A DNA stretch of 64,000 bases. Source: Romboutsia weinsteinii. Lineage in GTDB: Bacteria; Bacillota; Clostridia; Peptostreptococcales; Peptostreptococcaceae. The notes under the pieces are model-generated. The model made no database searches. It had not been told where the DNA came from and saw only the letters and a program-made list of their open reading frames with translations. The position numbers were made by a program, and so were the translations under genes. Where the stretch lies: positions 62,001 to 126,000 of the forward strand of contig NZ_NOJY02000004.1 of NCBI RefSeq assembly GCF_002250835.2, given 5' to 3'. Shown piece after piece: positions 52,656 to 62,381 of this stretch (position 1 is the first letter of the stretch; each line of letters opens with the position of its first letter).

Positions 52656-53792
52656 ATGAATAAAAATAAAAACTTTAATGGAGATAAATTACGATCAGCT
52701 AGACTATATAGAAATAAAAGTATAGATCTATTATCGAAAGAAACAAATATAAAAAAGGACCATCTAAAAAATCTTGAGGATAATAAGGAATTACCTAATC
52801 TAGAAGAAATATTAAATCTTAGTAACATTTTAAAATTTCCGAGAGAATACTTTGATAAAATGAGTAAAATTAATGTTAATATAGAGAAAGTATATTTTAA
52901 TTCTAAAATATTAGATGGGAATGATCTATCAGATTGTACAAAAGATGAATTATCATATTTAGAAAAGATACTTATAACTAACAAAATATACAATTTTATA
53001 GAGCAATATATATCTTTTCCAAAATTAAATTTACCTTTAATAAATAAAGGTGAAAGTATTGAATCAATAGCGAAGTCTGTAAGGAAGTACTGGAACTTAG
53101 ATGATACACCAATTTACAATATGCTGAATTTATTAGAATCTAATGGAATAATAATTTCTACAATAAACACAGGAAAAAACAGTATCAAATCATTTAGTGT
53201 AAAACACAAGTCATACGATAATGAAAAATATACAATTGTACTGGGAAATGACAAAAAATCGATAACAAGAAGGAATTATGAGCTAGCATATGAACTAGGA
53301 AAAATATTGCTTGAAGATATAGTAAAAGCAAATCAATTTGCAGAAGCCTTCTTACTTCCTGAAGTAAGCTTGCTTGGAAATTTAGGTAATACAGCTGAAA
53401 TAGAAGATTATATTGATTTAAAGGCAATGTGGATAGTGCCGATCTCTACTTTGATTTCTAGGCTATATGATTTAGGTCAAATAAGTGGTAGAAAGTATGA
53501 CTATTTAAAAAAAGAAATGAAGAAGTTAGGATGGTCAAAGAAAGAGCCATTAGACAATGCTAAGGCTACAAATCCTATTCTTTCGAAGACTGCCTTAGAT
53601 TTAATTATTGAGAATAATATAATGACTAAGAGTTCTTTTATCAAATATCTATCAGAGGATGGTGTTCCTTTATACCAAGAAGATATAGAAGAACTACTAG
53701 GTCTTAAAAAAGGAAAGCTATCTTCTACATATGAAGTAGAAGAAGATAAAGTAGTAAATAAAGATATAAAAGTTATTAATTTCAAAAGATAA
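52656..53792 (+). CDS. XRE-family regulator with degenerate ImmA/IrrE-like domain
   Basis: 378 residues. N-terminal Xre helix-turn-helix at ~10-65. The middle (~135-310) follows the ImmA/IrrE (DUF955) layout found in XRE-ImmA fusions: SIAKSVRKYWNLDDTPIYNM, NLLESNGIIIS, then ITRRNYELAYELGKILLED and KANQFAEAFLLPE. The zinc protease motif HExxH has become Tyr212-Glu213-Leu-Gly-Lys216 and the loop to the third ligand is shortened, so metallopeptidase activity should be absent. Likely a ligand-sensing or protein-binding transcription factor. A paralogue begins at 63505. GAGGTAGG site before ATG. Confidence 0.78.
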   Translation: MNKNKNFNGDKLRSARLYRNKSIDLLSKETNIKKDHLKNLEDNKELPNLEEILNLSNILKFPREYFDKMSKINVNIEKVYFNSKILDGNDLSDCTKDELSYLEKILITNKIYNFIEQYISFPKLNLPLINKGESIESIAKSVRKYWNLDDTPIYNMLNLLESNGIIISTINTGKNSIKSFSVKHKSYDNEKYTIVLGNDKKSITRRNYELAYELGKILLEDIVKANQFAEAFLLPEVSLLGNLGNTAEIEDYIDLKAMWIVPISTLISRLYDLGQISGRKYDYLKKEMKKLGWSKKEPLDNAKATNPILSKTALDLIIENNIMTKSSFIKYLSEDGVPLYQEDIEELLGLKKGKLSSTYEVEEDKVVNKDIKVINFKR

Positions 53793-53859
53793 TTTATAAA
53801 GTTTATAGTATAATAGACCGTACTAGAATAAATAAGACATTAAAGAGAAAGAGGACAAC

Positions 53860-54396
53860 ATGAAGCCAGTAAAGATTAATATTGAAGATTTTAGATTAAA
53901 CGATTTTATAAATTACTATGAAGGTAATATAGATGAATTAGTTGGAGAATCTGTGGATATAAGAGTTGGAATAAATTTAATAGATAAAGACTACATGGAT
54001 GTATTACACTTTGAAGAAGATTACGAAGATTTCCAAACTTCAGATGATTTTAAGGAAGCTTTATTAAATGAAGATTATTCTTTATTATTTACTATAGGTA
54101 GAACTTATGAAGGTAACGAAAAAGTGGAATTAATAGATGGGAAAAAATATAACTTAACATACTTCCAAGGAGACTTATATCTAGAGGAGAACACTATAAA
54201 AGATATTGGCGATTTAAGTTTAGATTTAAATCATTTTATAGGTTTATTAGTTAACTTTGAAAATGATGAAATTGACATATGTGCTGTAAATTATAGTCAT
54301 GGTTGCGGTATAAGTACGCCATCTATAGAAGAGATAGAAGAAACTGGTGATTTAGAAGATATTATAAAGGGATTTGTAGATAGATTTAGAGATTAA
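53860..54396 (+). CDS. Acidic protein of unknown function
   Basis: 178 residues, strongly acidic (many Asp/Glu, few Arg), no signal peptide or membrane segment. I do not recognise a family. It appears to be alpha/beta with repeated short strands (VDIRVGINLI, YNLTYFQGDLYLEE) and a conserved-looking YSHGCGISTPS near the C terminus. AGAGG ribosome site. It lies 67 bp after the XRE/ImmA-like gene with no terminator between, so they could share a transcript. A strong terminator follows. Confidence 0.7.
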   Translation: MKPVKINIEDFRLNDFINYYEGNIDELVGESVDIRVGINLIDKDYMDVLHFEEDYEDFQTSDDFKEALLNEDYSLLFTIGRTYEGNEKVELIDGKKYNLTYFQGDLYLEENTIKDIGDLSLDLNHFIGLLVNFENDEIDICAVNYSHGCGISTPSIEEIEETGDLEDIIKGFVDRFRD

Positions 54397-54401
54397 TAAT
54401 T

Positions 54402-54451
54402 AAAAAATATGGCTTGGATATATTTAATTTTATCCAAGCCATATTTTTTTT
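54402..54451 (+). terminator. Terminator after the acidic protein gene
   Basis: 19-bp perfect stem (54402-54420 with 54431-54449), 10-nt loop, T-run. Confidence 0.9.
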
Positions 54452-54554
54452 AGAGGATTAGAATATAAACATGTAGAATTTTATATTATTCATCAAGCAT
54501 AAAAATACTATGATATCGAATTGCTAAGAATTAGTTAGGGAGAGGAGATAAGGT

Positions 54555-55214
54555 ATGCTAAAGGCAGTTATTTTTGATATGGATGGTGTAATAGTTAATA
54601 CAGAACCGATATACTATAAAGTGATAAAAGAATTATTGAATGAAATGGGTCATGATATAGATTATAAAGAATATGAAAAACTGATTGGGACAACTAATGA
54701 ATATACTTGGGATTCACTTAAGAAAAAATTTTTTATTACTAGGGATACGTATGAATTAATAGATGAAATGATGCTTCTTAAAGAGGTAATTATAAAACGT
54801 GATGGATATCAAATTATTGATGGAATAAAAGAGTTAATACTTGATTTAAAGTCAAATAATATTAAATTGGCAGTTGCATCATCTTCACCAATATCAGACA
54901 TACTTGATGTAACAATTAGTACAGAAATACATAAGTATTTTGATAAACTTATTACAGGAGAATCGGTACCTAAGTCAAAGCCATTTCCAGATGTATTTTT
55001 AAAAGCAGCCAAAGAGTTAAATGTAGAACCAGAGGAATGTATTGTGATAGAAGATTCAAAAAGTGGTGTATCAGCTGCTAAGTCAGCAAATATGAAATGT
55101 ATAGGATTTAAAAATATTGATTCGGGGAATCAGGATTTAAATAGAGCCGACTCATTAGTAGAATCTATTAAAGATTTAAACTACGAATTTCTTAAAAATG
55201 TATACTTAAGATAG
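54555..55214 (+). CDS. HAD-superfamily phosphatase (beta-phosphoglucomutase-like)
   Basis: 219 residues, HAD subfamily IA. Motif I FDMDGVIVNTEP (Asp8 nucleophile and Asp10 acid/base), motif II VASSSP, motif III Lys in KSKPFPDVFLKAAKEL and motif IV VIEDSKSGVSAA. The cap domain is helical (C1 type) as in beta-PGM and phosphoglycolate phosphatases. Substrate not determinable. GGAGAGG-type ribosome site before ATG. Convergent with the large SNF2 gene. Confidence 0.85.
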   Translation: MLKAVIFDMDGVIVNTEPIYYKVIKELLNEMGHDIDYKEYEKLIGTTNEYTWDSLKKKFFITRDTYELIDEMMLLKEVIIKRDGYQIIDGIKELILDLKSNNIKLAVASSSPISDILDVTISTEIHKYFDKLITGESVPKSKPFPDVFLKAAKELNVEPEECIVIEDSKSGVSAAKSANMKCIGFKNIDSGNQDLNRADSLVESIKDLNYEFLKNVYLR

Positions 55215-55240
55215 AATACTAATATAATAATTAAAAAATA

Positions 55241-55291
55241 AAAAGAGCTATAGATGTATATATTTACTAGTATACATTTATAGCTTCTTTT
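55241..55291 (+). terminator. Bidirectional terminator between HAD and large SNF2 genes
   Basis: About 20-bp stem with one bulge and one G-U pair (55241-55260 with 55271-55291); A-rich left and T-rich right flanks. Confidence 0.85.
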
Positions 55292-58200
55292 TTAATTAAA
55301 TAATCCAATAATTTCTTTATCGGAAAGACTTTTTAGTATATTGCCGTTGGATAAGTCTCCATTTATAAATTCATCAATAAGTTCTTTTTTGCTTTCTTGA
55401 AGTGTAACAATTTTTTCTTCAATGGTACCTTTGGCGATTAACTTAATGACTTCAACAACATTTTTTTGACCAAATCTATGAGCTCTATCACTAGCTTGAT
55501 TTTCTACAGATGGATTCCACCAAGGGTCAAAATGTATTACAACATCAGCGCTTGTAAGATTTAATCCTGTGCCACCAGCTTTTAATGATATTAAAAATAC
55601 CTTGATTTTATCTCCAGTGTTAAATTCATTAACTAACTCAATTCTTTCCTTGGCACCAGTCTGACCATCTAAATAGTAGTATTCAATATTATTTTCATGA
55701 AGTTCATTACCTATATTTTTTAGTACAGATGTAAATTGTGAGAATAGAAGTATTTTATGATTGTTGTTAATACTTTCTTCTAAAATATCTAAGCACGCTT
55801 CAATTTTAGCGCTCTTTTTATTGTAATTCTCAACAAGTACACTAGGATCTAAGCATAATTGTCTAAGTTTAGTTAGGTAAGAAAGAATTGTAATACTATC
55901 ATTTTTGATTTTATCATCTCTCATTTTTTCTTGTATTTCATCTACATAAGCACTATAAATTTTTCTTTGATCTTTATTTAAATCAACAAAAAACTTTTTC
56001 TCTATTTTATCAGGCAGCTCAATCATAACTTCTTTTTTACTTCGTCTTAATACAAAGGGTTGTATAAGCTTTTTTAAATTATCTGCACTCTCTGCATTAT
56101 TCATAAATAGCTTCTGGAATTTGCTTCTACTGTATAAATAACCAGGCATAACAAAGTCAAAAATTGACCATAATTCAAATAAGTTATTTTCAATAGGTGT
56201 ACCCGTTAATGCAAATTTACATCTTGCAACAATACTTTTTACTGCCTCAGTACTTAAGGCAACTGGATTTTTAATATTTTGAGCCTCATCTATAATACAG
56301 TAGTCAAATGATTTTTCTGAGTAAAAATCAAGATCATTTCTAAGTGTTCCATAAGTGGTTATTATTACATCATAGTCATCTATATTATTTAGAGAAACTT
56401 CACGTTCTTTCTTATTGCCATGAATTAATAATACTTTCATACTAGGTGCAAAAGTATCAAATTCATTTTTCCAGTTATATATAAGTGACGTTGGTGTAAC
56501 TATTAGAGATTTTGTATTTCTGTGAGCGCATAAAAATGCTATGGCTTGTAATGTTTTACCTAGTCCCATTTCATCGGCAAGTATTCCTCCAAATTCATAA
56601 TGAGATAAAGTATTAAACCAGTTAAGTCCGCTGACTTGGTAGTCACGTAACGTTCCATTCAATTCATTTGGAATTTTTAAGTTAGATTTATCTAATTCTT
56701 TAAACTTATTACAAATATCATTAATAGTATCAGAACCATTTATAAAGCTTAAGTTTTTAGTATTTAACATTTCATTAATAAAAAGTGCTTTATTTTTATG
56801 AATCTTAGTGTCTTTTAAATTGCTTACTAAGTCTAATGTATCAACTAGTTCAAGGAAATCTCTAGTCTTAGATTCTTGTAAGTTAATAAAGCTACCGTCC
56901 TTTAACTTATAGAATTTACTTTTAGACTTGAATGCAGTAAGTATATCTTTATATTCTCTTTTATCTATATCAGATATATTAAATGAGAAGTCTAGATAGC
57001 CTCCAGAGCCCTGGTTTATAGATGCAGTAAGTGAAGATGAATTATGTACCCTTCTACTCTTAAACTTATCAGAGTAATATACATCGCCTAAGACTTTAAG
57101 TTCTTCTAAATTATTATTAAGAAATTCAAATAAATCTGAGTCATTACCTTTAAATACATAATATCTATTTAAGAAAGCAAAATTAAAAGATTCTAATTTA
57201 GAAGCAAAATATTTTTCACGAGGAATATCTCTTAGTATGAACTTTTCGCCATTATTATCATCGTATGCAAATTTTAGTTCACAAACTATATTGGCATTTT
57301 TAAGATCAAAATAAAACTCTGGCTTAAAATCACTTACAGTATTTATTTTTATTTCTTCATCGATATTAATATTAGTAGATAGCTCCTCTAATCTAGGAAT
57401 AAGAGAGCTTAATACATCTTTGGTATCTTCGTTATCAAAGGTTATTTCTTTAAACTCATTTAACATAGAGTAAACATTTTTATAGCTTATATAATTTTCT
57501 GGAGATAATATATATAAATTTCCATCAAATAAAAGAACATCACCTTTTGATGTAACCGGTTTAGGTAAATCACCATGATAAGTAAGAGAAATTCCATTTC
57601 CATTTTTGTTGAGGTCAAATAATACAGGTATACGATCGTGTATTATTTGAGGATTGTAAACTGTGTCATAAAAGTTAAGATTAAACTCTTTATTTACTAA
57701 TGATTCTAAAAAACGCTTAAAACCACTTTGACCTAGATCCATAAACTTGGAATTATATGAGTTACTTGCATATGGAGAAACATTTATACCATAGTCCTCT
57801 ATTATATCTGCAATTTTTGTATCTTCTTTAGAGAAATAATGAATACTTGGATTATAAGTAAAGTTTTTACCATAATCTAAGGTAGTATTATTAACTCTAG
57901 CTTTTGAGAACTCTCTTATACTTTTTAGTACATACATTTTATCATTACCTATCTTGAAGTCTGCATTAATATCATGCTCAGAAGTTACATTTAAGTTAAC
58001 TTCTAAATTAACTATATCAAACCTAGAAGTATCTAGGGATTGAAGTAATCTCTTACTTGGAGAAGTAGGGTAGCTAATAATATTTTTAGCAGGTGCAAAA
58101 TCGGTAATTAGATTTTGAGCATAGTCTCTTTTTAACGTTTGTATACCTTGAAGAGAAGTGCCAGCTAGATGCTTACATATAAATAGTGTAGTAGAAGAAC

Positions 58201-58453
58201 TTCTTGAGCGACAGTCCTCACAAGTGCAATTACCCCCAACTATACTATAACTTGAAGTATCAATACTTATTGATGTAGAGTAAACTTCATTATCATATTC
58301 TGATTCAACTAACCCCTCAAAGGTTATAATATTATTATCTATATTAACGCTAACATGATCTACAAATCTACTATTAAAGTAAACTACCCCCCTTTTCCAC
58401 CTAGAGGGATGAGTATTATGTTTTATTAATTCTTGTATCTTGCTAAAGTTCAA
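55292..58453 (-). CDS. SNF2-family helicase with SWIM zinc finger (full-length form)
   Basis: 1053 residues. SWIM finger (NCTCEDC ... CKHLAG, ~75-98), a large central bacterial SNF2-associated region (~100-560), then a C-terminal SNF2 ATPase: DEMGLGKT (~629), DEAQNIK (~721), TGTPIENNLFELW, KAGGTGLNLTSADVV and DRAHRFGQ. Likely an ATP-dependent DNA translocase or remodeller of RapA/HepA type; role unknown in clostridia. Starts at TTG 58453 behind AAGGTGATAA, the same start context as the short paralogue at 29353. Monocistronic. Confidence 0.88.
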   Translation of the reverse strand: MNFSKIQELIKHNTHPSRWKRGVVYFNSRFVDHVSVNIDNNIITFEGLVESEYDNEVYSTSISIDTSSYSIVGGNCTCEDCRSRSSSTTLFICKHLAGTSLQGIQTLKRDYAQNLITDFAPAKNIISYPTSPSKRLLQSLDTSRFDIVNLEVNLNVTSEHDINADFKIGNDKMYVLKSIREFSKARVNNTTLDYGKNFTYNPSIHYFSKEDTKIADIIEDYGINVSPYASNSYNSKFMDLGQSGFKRFLESLVNKEFNLNFYDTVYNPQIIHDRIPVLFDLNKNGNGISLTYHGDLPKPVTSKGDVLLFDGNLYILSPENYISYKNVYSMLNEFKEITFDNEDTKDVLSSLIPRLEELSTNINIDEEIKINTVSDFKPEFYFDLKNANIVCELKFAYDDNNGEKFILRDIPREKYFASKLESFNFAFLNRYYVFKGNDSDLFEFLNNNLEELKVLGDVYYSDKFKSRRVHNSSSLTASINQGSGGYLDFSFNISDIDKREYKDILTAFKSKSKFYKLKDGSFINLQESKTRDFLELVDTLDLVSNLKDTKIHKNKALFINEMLNTKNLSFINGSDTINDICNKFKELDKSNLKIPNELNGTLRDYQVSGLNWFNTLSHYEFGGILADEMGLGKTLQAIAFLCAHRNTKSLIVTPTSLIYNWKNEFDTFAPSMKVLLIHGNKKEREVSLNNIDDYDVIITTYGTLRNDLDFYSEKSFDYCIIDEAQNIKNPVALSTEAVKSIVARCKFALTGTPIENNLFELWSIFDFVMPGYLYSRSKFQKLFMNNAESADNLKKLIQPFVLRRSKKEVMIELPDKIEKKFFVDLNKDQRKIYSAYVDEIQEKMRDDKIKNDSITILSYLTKLRQLCLDPSVLVENYNKKSAKIEACLDILEESINNNHKILLFSQFTSVLKNIGNELHENNIEYYYLDGQTGAKERIELVNEFNTGDKIKVFLISLKAGGTGLNLTSADVVIHFDPWWNPSVENQASDRAHRFGQKNVVEVIKLIAKGTIEEKIVTLQESKKELIDEFINGDLSNGNILKSLSDKEIIGLFN

Positions 58454-58687
58454 ATTTTATCACCTTCTTAGTTTGTATATAAAATTACAGTCCATATTAA
58501 ATTATAGTCTATATTAAAAAAAATTACACACAATATTTTTAGTACAGAGGTTTTCTGATAAAATAGATATTGGCAAATTTTATAGTATAATATATAAATA
58601 AATAAAATTTATATATTATATAATGACGAATAAAGATGAGTTTGTTACTATAATAATGTTTATAATAAGAGAATTGGAGAATTAAAT

Positions 58688-59887
58688 ATGGAAAAATTAT
58701 ATTACAAAGATCAGTATTTAAAAAATTTTACTGCTGAGATTATTGAAATAAAAGAGGTAGGAGATAAATTTCACATTTTGTTAGATAAAACAGCTTTTTT
58801 CCCAGGAGGCGGAGGGCAATTTTGTGATTTGGGAAGTATTGGAGAACATAAAGTAATCGATGTATATGAGGAAAATGGGAAAATATATCATGTACTAAAT
58901 AAAAAACCAATAAAAATACACAAGGTAAAATGTGAAATTGATTGGGATAGAAGAGAAGATGGTATGCATCAACACTTTGGACAACATGTACTTTCAGGTT
59001 GTTTTTATAAGACATTTAATGCTAATACTGTAGGATTTCATCTAGGGAAAGATATTAGTACAGTTGATATTAATGGATATTTAACTGAAGAACAAATAAG
59101 AGAAGTAGAAGTTATTGCTAATGAAATAATAAGAGAGAATATTGAAGTAGAGACGCTTACACCATCAAAAAAGGATCTGAAAAAAATATGGATTAGAAGA
59201 GATTTACCAAACACAGATGAAGAGATAAGAATAGTTAAAATAGGAGATTTAGATGCTAATGCTTGCTGTGGAGTACATCCAAAATCAACGGCAGATCTTA
59301 GAATTATAAAGATTAGAAGATGGGAAAAAAGTAGAAAGGCTACTAGAATAGAATTTTTAGCTGGAAAAAGAGCAGTAGATGAAGTACTTAGAAGAGATGT
59401 ATATTTAACTAAAATTTGTAGATTCTTAAAATGTAGTGAGGAAGAATCTTTAAATGGCATATCTAACTTAAACGAAAAGTTAGAAGAATCTCTAAAACAA
59501 AAAAGAAAACTAGAAGAGGTAGTAGCAAATTATGAAGTAAAAGAAATGATAGAAAAATCAAAAAAAGTAGGAAATATATCTATAATTAAGAAGATATATG
59601 AAGATGAAGATTTAAAATTAATAAATAAAATCGCAACAAAAATTAGTGAAAATGATAATACTATATCATTAATGGCATTGAAGTCAAGTGATAAGGTCAA
59701 TTTAGTTTTTGCTTCCTCAGATAACTTAAAAGATATTAGTATGAACACAATATTAAAGGATAGTATAACACTTCTTGATGGAAGAGGTGGGGGAAGCAAC
59801 CATTTAGCACAAGGTGGCGGAAAAAATAATGGAAATATAGACTCAGCTATAGATTATGCAATTATGAAAATAGAGAAGATGCTATAA
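58688..59887 (+). CDS. AlaX-type alanyl-tRNA editing protein with DHHA1 domain
   Basis: 399 residues. The N-terminal region resembles the AlaRS C-terminal half: FFPGGGGQFCDLG, then the editing-site zinc ligands HFGQH (His96, His100) and CCGVHPKSTADL. A coiled coil (~255-285) leads to a DHHA1 domain ending in LDGRGGGSNHLAQGGGKN. There is no aminoacylation domain, so it should act in trans to deacylate mischarged Ser- or Gly-tRNA-Ala (AlaX-L type). GGAG site before ATG 58688. Monocistronic or read into yhdT. Confidence 0.85.
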   Translation: MEKLYYKDQYLKNFTAEIIEIKEVGDKFHILLDKTAFFPGGGGQFCDLGSIGEHKVIDVYEENGKIYHVLNKKPIKIHKVKCEIDWDRREDGMHQHFGQHVLSGCFYKTFNANTVGFHLGKDISTVDINGYLTEEQIREVEVIANEIIRENIEVETLTPSKKDLKKIWIRRDLPNTDEEIRIVKIGDLDANACCGVHPKSTADLRIIKIRRWEKSRKATRIEFLAGKRAVDEVLRRDVYLTKICRFLKCSEEESLNGISNLNEKLEESLKQKRKLEEVVANYEVKEMIEKSKKVGNISIIKKIYEDEDLKLINKIATKISENDNTISLMALKSSDKVNLVFASSDNLKDISMNTILKDSITLLDGRGGGSNHLAQGGGKNNGNIDSAIDYAIMKIEKML

Positions 59888-59933
59888 AATTTAATAGTGA
59901 TTAGATAAACAATATATAAGGAGACTTGCTCAG

Positions 59934-60263
59934 ATGGACAATAATAAGAATTCAGATACATACGAAATTATAGAAGATCCTAGATATAAGCAGTGTAATA
60001 AAGAAGCACTTATGGGATTGGGACTTGGAATAATAAATCTTGTATGGTGGTTTGGATGGGGATATGGATTAGGGAGTAAGCCAGTAAGTGAATATACTTA
60101 TATCTTAGGTTTTCCAGCATGGTTTTTCATGAGTTGCATAGTTGGAGGAGTGCTATTCTCAATATTGACAGTAATAATGATAAACAAATTCTTTAAAAAT
60201 ATGCCACTTGGACCTTTGTCTAAAGAGGAAGTAGAAGAGTATAGAAAGGACAGCAGTAGATAA
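59934..60263 (+). CDS. yhdT: YhdT family membrane protein (DUF997)
   Basis: 109 residues with two membrane helices; CNKEALMGLGLGIINLVWWFG and GFPAWFFMSCIVGG are DUF997/YhdT signatures. It precedes panF with a one-base stop/start overlap (TAATG), the same gene pair as yhdT-panF in E. coli. Probably a small accessory subunit of the pantothenate symporter, although its function is not established. AAGGAGA site before ATG. Confidence 0.88.
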   Translation: MDNNKNSDTYEIIEDPRYKQCNKEALMGLGLGIINLVWWFGWGYGLGSKPVSEYTYILGFPAWFFMSCIVGGVLFSILTVIMINKFFKNMPLGPLSKEEVEEYRKDSSR

Positions 60264-61765
60264 TGAGAAATATTGACTATGGAGTATTAATTCCAATAAT
60301 TATATATTTTATAGCTGTATTTGCAGTAGGATTTTATTCAATGAAATTTGTAAATAAAGCTAGAAATTCTAAAAATAGCGAAAATGGATTTATGGATGAG
60401 TACATGACAGGAGGCAGAGGTCTTGGAGGTTTTGTACTAGCAATGACTTTAGTTACTACATACTTAAGTGCAGGTAGTTTTATAGGAGGACCAGGGACTG
60501 CCTACACTCAAGGTTTGGGATGGGTATTTTTAGCTATGGCACAGATGCCAACAGGATATTTTACCTTAGCAGTACTTGGGAAAAAATTTGCTATAATAGC
60601 TAGAAAAATAAATGCAGTAACAATAACAGATTTTTTAAGAGCTAGATACAAATCTAATGTAGTGGTTATATTAACATCTGTTTCTATCGTGGCATTTTTT
60701 ATAGCTGCTATGGCTGCTCAATGGGTAGGTGCAGCTAGACTTTTGCAAGGTGCAGTAGGTTTAGACTACAATATAGCACTTACAGCATTTGGTGTTACAG
60801 TTATAGTGCATACCGTAATTGGAGGATTTAGAGCGGTTACTTTATCAGATACTATACAGGGTGTAATTATGACAATAGCGACTATTACTATTTTTATAGG
60901 GGCAGTAGTTGCTGGTGGTGGAGTTGAAACAATAGTTCAAAATATGGCTGCAGTGAACCCAGGTATGATTACTCCATTTGGTGTTAATGAAGGCAATATG
61001 ACAATACTTTGGGTAACATCATTTTGGATATTAGTTGGATTTGCGGTAGTTGGTATTCCGTCGGTATCTCAAAGAGCAATGAGTTACAAGGATACAAAGA
61101 GTTTACATCAAGGTATTAAGTATGGAACAATAGTATCAATGATACTTCTATTAGGAATGCATTTAGTAGGTGCATTTGGTGTTACACTAGTAAGTGGTAT
61201 AGATTCAGGAGACTTGGTTATCCCAACACTTACTACACAACTATTCCCATCAGCAATAGCAGGTATACTTTTGGCTGGTCCTTTAGCATCTATAATGTCT
61301 ACAGTTGATTCTCAGCTATTAGTTGCATCTGGGGCAATAGTAAATGACTTATATATAAACTATATAAAGCCTAATATAAAAAATGATTCTAAAAAAACTG
61401 GAAAGATAAGTATATTAGCTACTGCATTAATTGGAATTGCAATATATCTAGTTGCATTTAATCCACCAGAGTTAATTGTTTGGCTAAATTTATATGCTAA
61501 TGCAGGTATTATAGCTACTTTTTTATGGCCGATAATTTTAGGTCTGTACTGGAAAAGAGCAAATGCAGAAGGTGCAATAGCTGCAATAGTTTCAGGCATA
61601 GGAAGTTATATATTATTCAGTAATATTTGGTCAAGACCTTTTGGGACTCATACAATAGTACTACCTCTTTTAATATCTTTAATATTATTTATTATAGTGT
61701 CCAAATTAACTAAGAGGCCAGATAAAGAAACGATAGAGACTTTCTGGGGAGTGTATACTAAATAA
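60263..61765 (+). CDS. panF: Sodium/pantothenate symporter
   Basis: 500-residue SSS-family symporter with 13 helices. MTGGRGLGGFVLAMTLVTTY and TYLSAGSFIGGPGTAYTQGLGW match PanF, as do ADTIQG-type SDTIQGVIMTIATI and GPLASIMSTVDSQLLVASG. Imports pantothenate (vitamin B5) with Na+ for coenzyme A synthesis. Start overlaps the yhdT stop by one base, indicating translational coupling. Followed by a strong terminator. Confidence 0.9.
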   Translation: MRNIDYGVLIPIIIYFIAVFAVGFYSMKFVNKARNSKNSENGFMDEYMTGGRGLGGFVLAMTLVTTYLSAGSFIGGPGTAYTQGLGWVFLAMAQMPTGYFTLAVLGKKFAIIARKINAVTITDFLRARYKSNVVVILTSVSIVAFFIAAMAAQWVGAARLLQGAVGLDYNIALTAFGVTVIVHTVIGGFRAVTLSDTIQGVIMTIATITIFIGAVVAGGGVETIVQNMAAVNPGMITPFGVNEGNMTILWVTSFWILVGFAVVGIPSVSQRAMSYKDTKSLHQGIKYGTIVSMILLLGMHLVGAFGVTLVSGIDSGDLVIPTLTTQLFPSAIAGILLAGPLASIMSTVDSQLLVASGAIVNDLYINYIKPNIKNDSKKTGKISILATALIGIAIYLVAFNPPELIVWLNLYANAGIIATFLWPIILGLYWKRANAEGAIAAIVSGIGSYILFSNIWSRPFGTHTIVLPLLISLILFIIVSKLTKRPDKETIETFWGVYTK

Positions 61766-61809
61766 TACATTATAATAATTTACTATAAATTAAATTTGTA
61801 TGTGAAATT

Positions 61810-61860
61810 AAAAAAGCTATAAGAATATACTTAGGATGTATATTTTTATAGCTTTTTTAT
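61810..61860 (+). terminator. Terminator after panF, also serving the convergent gene
   Basis: 21-bp stem with one G-U pair (61810-61830 with 61838-61858), 7-nt loop, A-run left and T-run right. Confidence 0.9.
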
Positions 61861-61875
61861 ATAAATTATTTGCAC

Positions 61876-62217
61876 CTACAATAATTTCTTAATATCTTCA
61901 ATTCCTTCATATATCTCTTCTTTAGAAAAGTTAAGAGATGATAGTTCATCATCAGATTTATCTAGTAGCATACTGTAAAAATCTATAACTACACCGGATA
62001 TATTCTTATAGTTACTGTTTTTTACAGCATCAAATAAAATATTCTCTGCCTCATTTATCTTGCCTTCAATTATAAGTCTTGTTAAGGAAATAAGTAGAAT
62101 ACTTTCTTCATTATTGTACTCTATAACCATATCTTCATACTCAGGGAATTTTTTACCAAGTAGTAACTTGGCAACAATCCTTTTTAATTCATCGGTTATT
62201 TGTTGTATAATATCCAT
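61876..62217 (-). CDS. DUF6483-like helical protein
   Basis: 113 residues, all-alpha, with DIIQQITDELKRIVAKLLLGK at the N terminus followed by TPR-like helices (LIIEGKINEAENILFDAV). This resembles the DUF6483 family of Firmicutes; function unknown. AGGAGG lies just before ATG on the minus strand (plus positions ~62221-62226). Cytoplasmic, monocistronic, convergent with panF. Confidence 0.7.
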   Translation of the reverse strand: MDIIQQITDELKRIVAKLLLGKKFPEYEDMVIEYNNEESILLISLTRLIIEGKINEAENILFDAVKNSNYKNISGVVIDFYSMLLDKSDDELSSLNFSKEEIYEGIEDIKKLL

Positions 62218-62381
62218 TTTATCCTCCTAAAAAGCTATGAATAGTTGTATTACTGATATTAAAGTTCACAATATAATAAGATATATTATACTCTTATTTA
62301 TTATAAAATGGTAAAATAAATATTATACAAACTTTAAAATAATAGTGATTTATTTACATAATCAAATTGCAGGAGGAAGTT

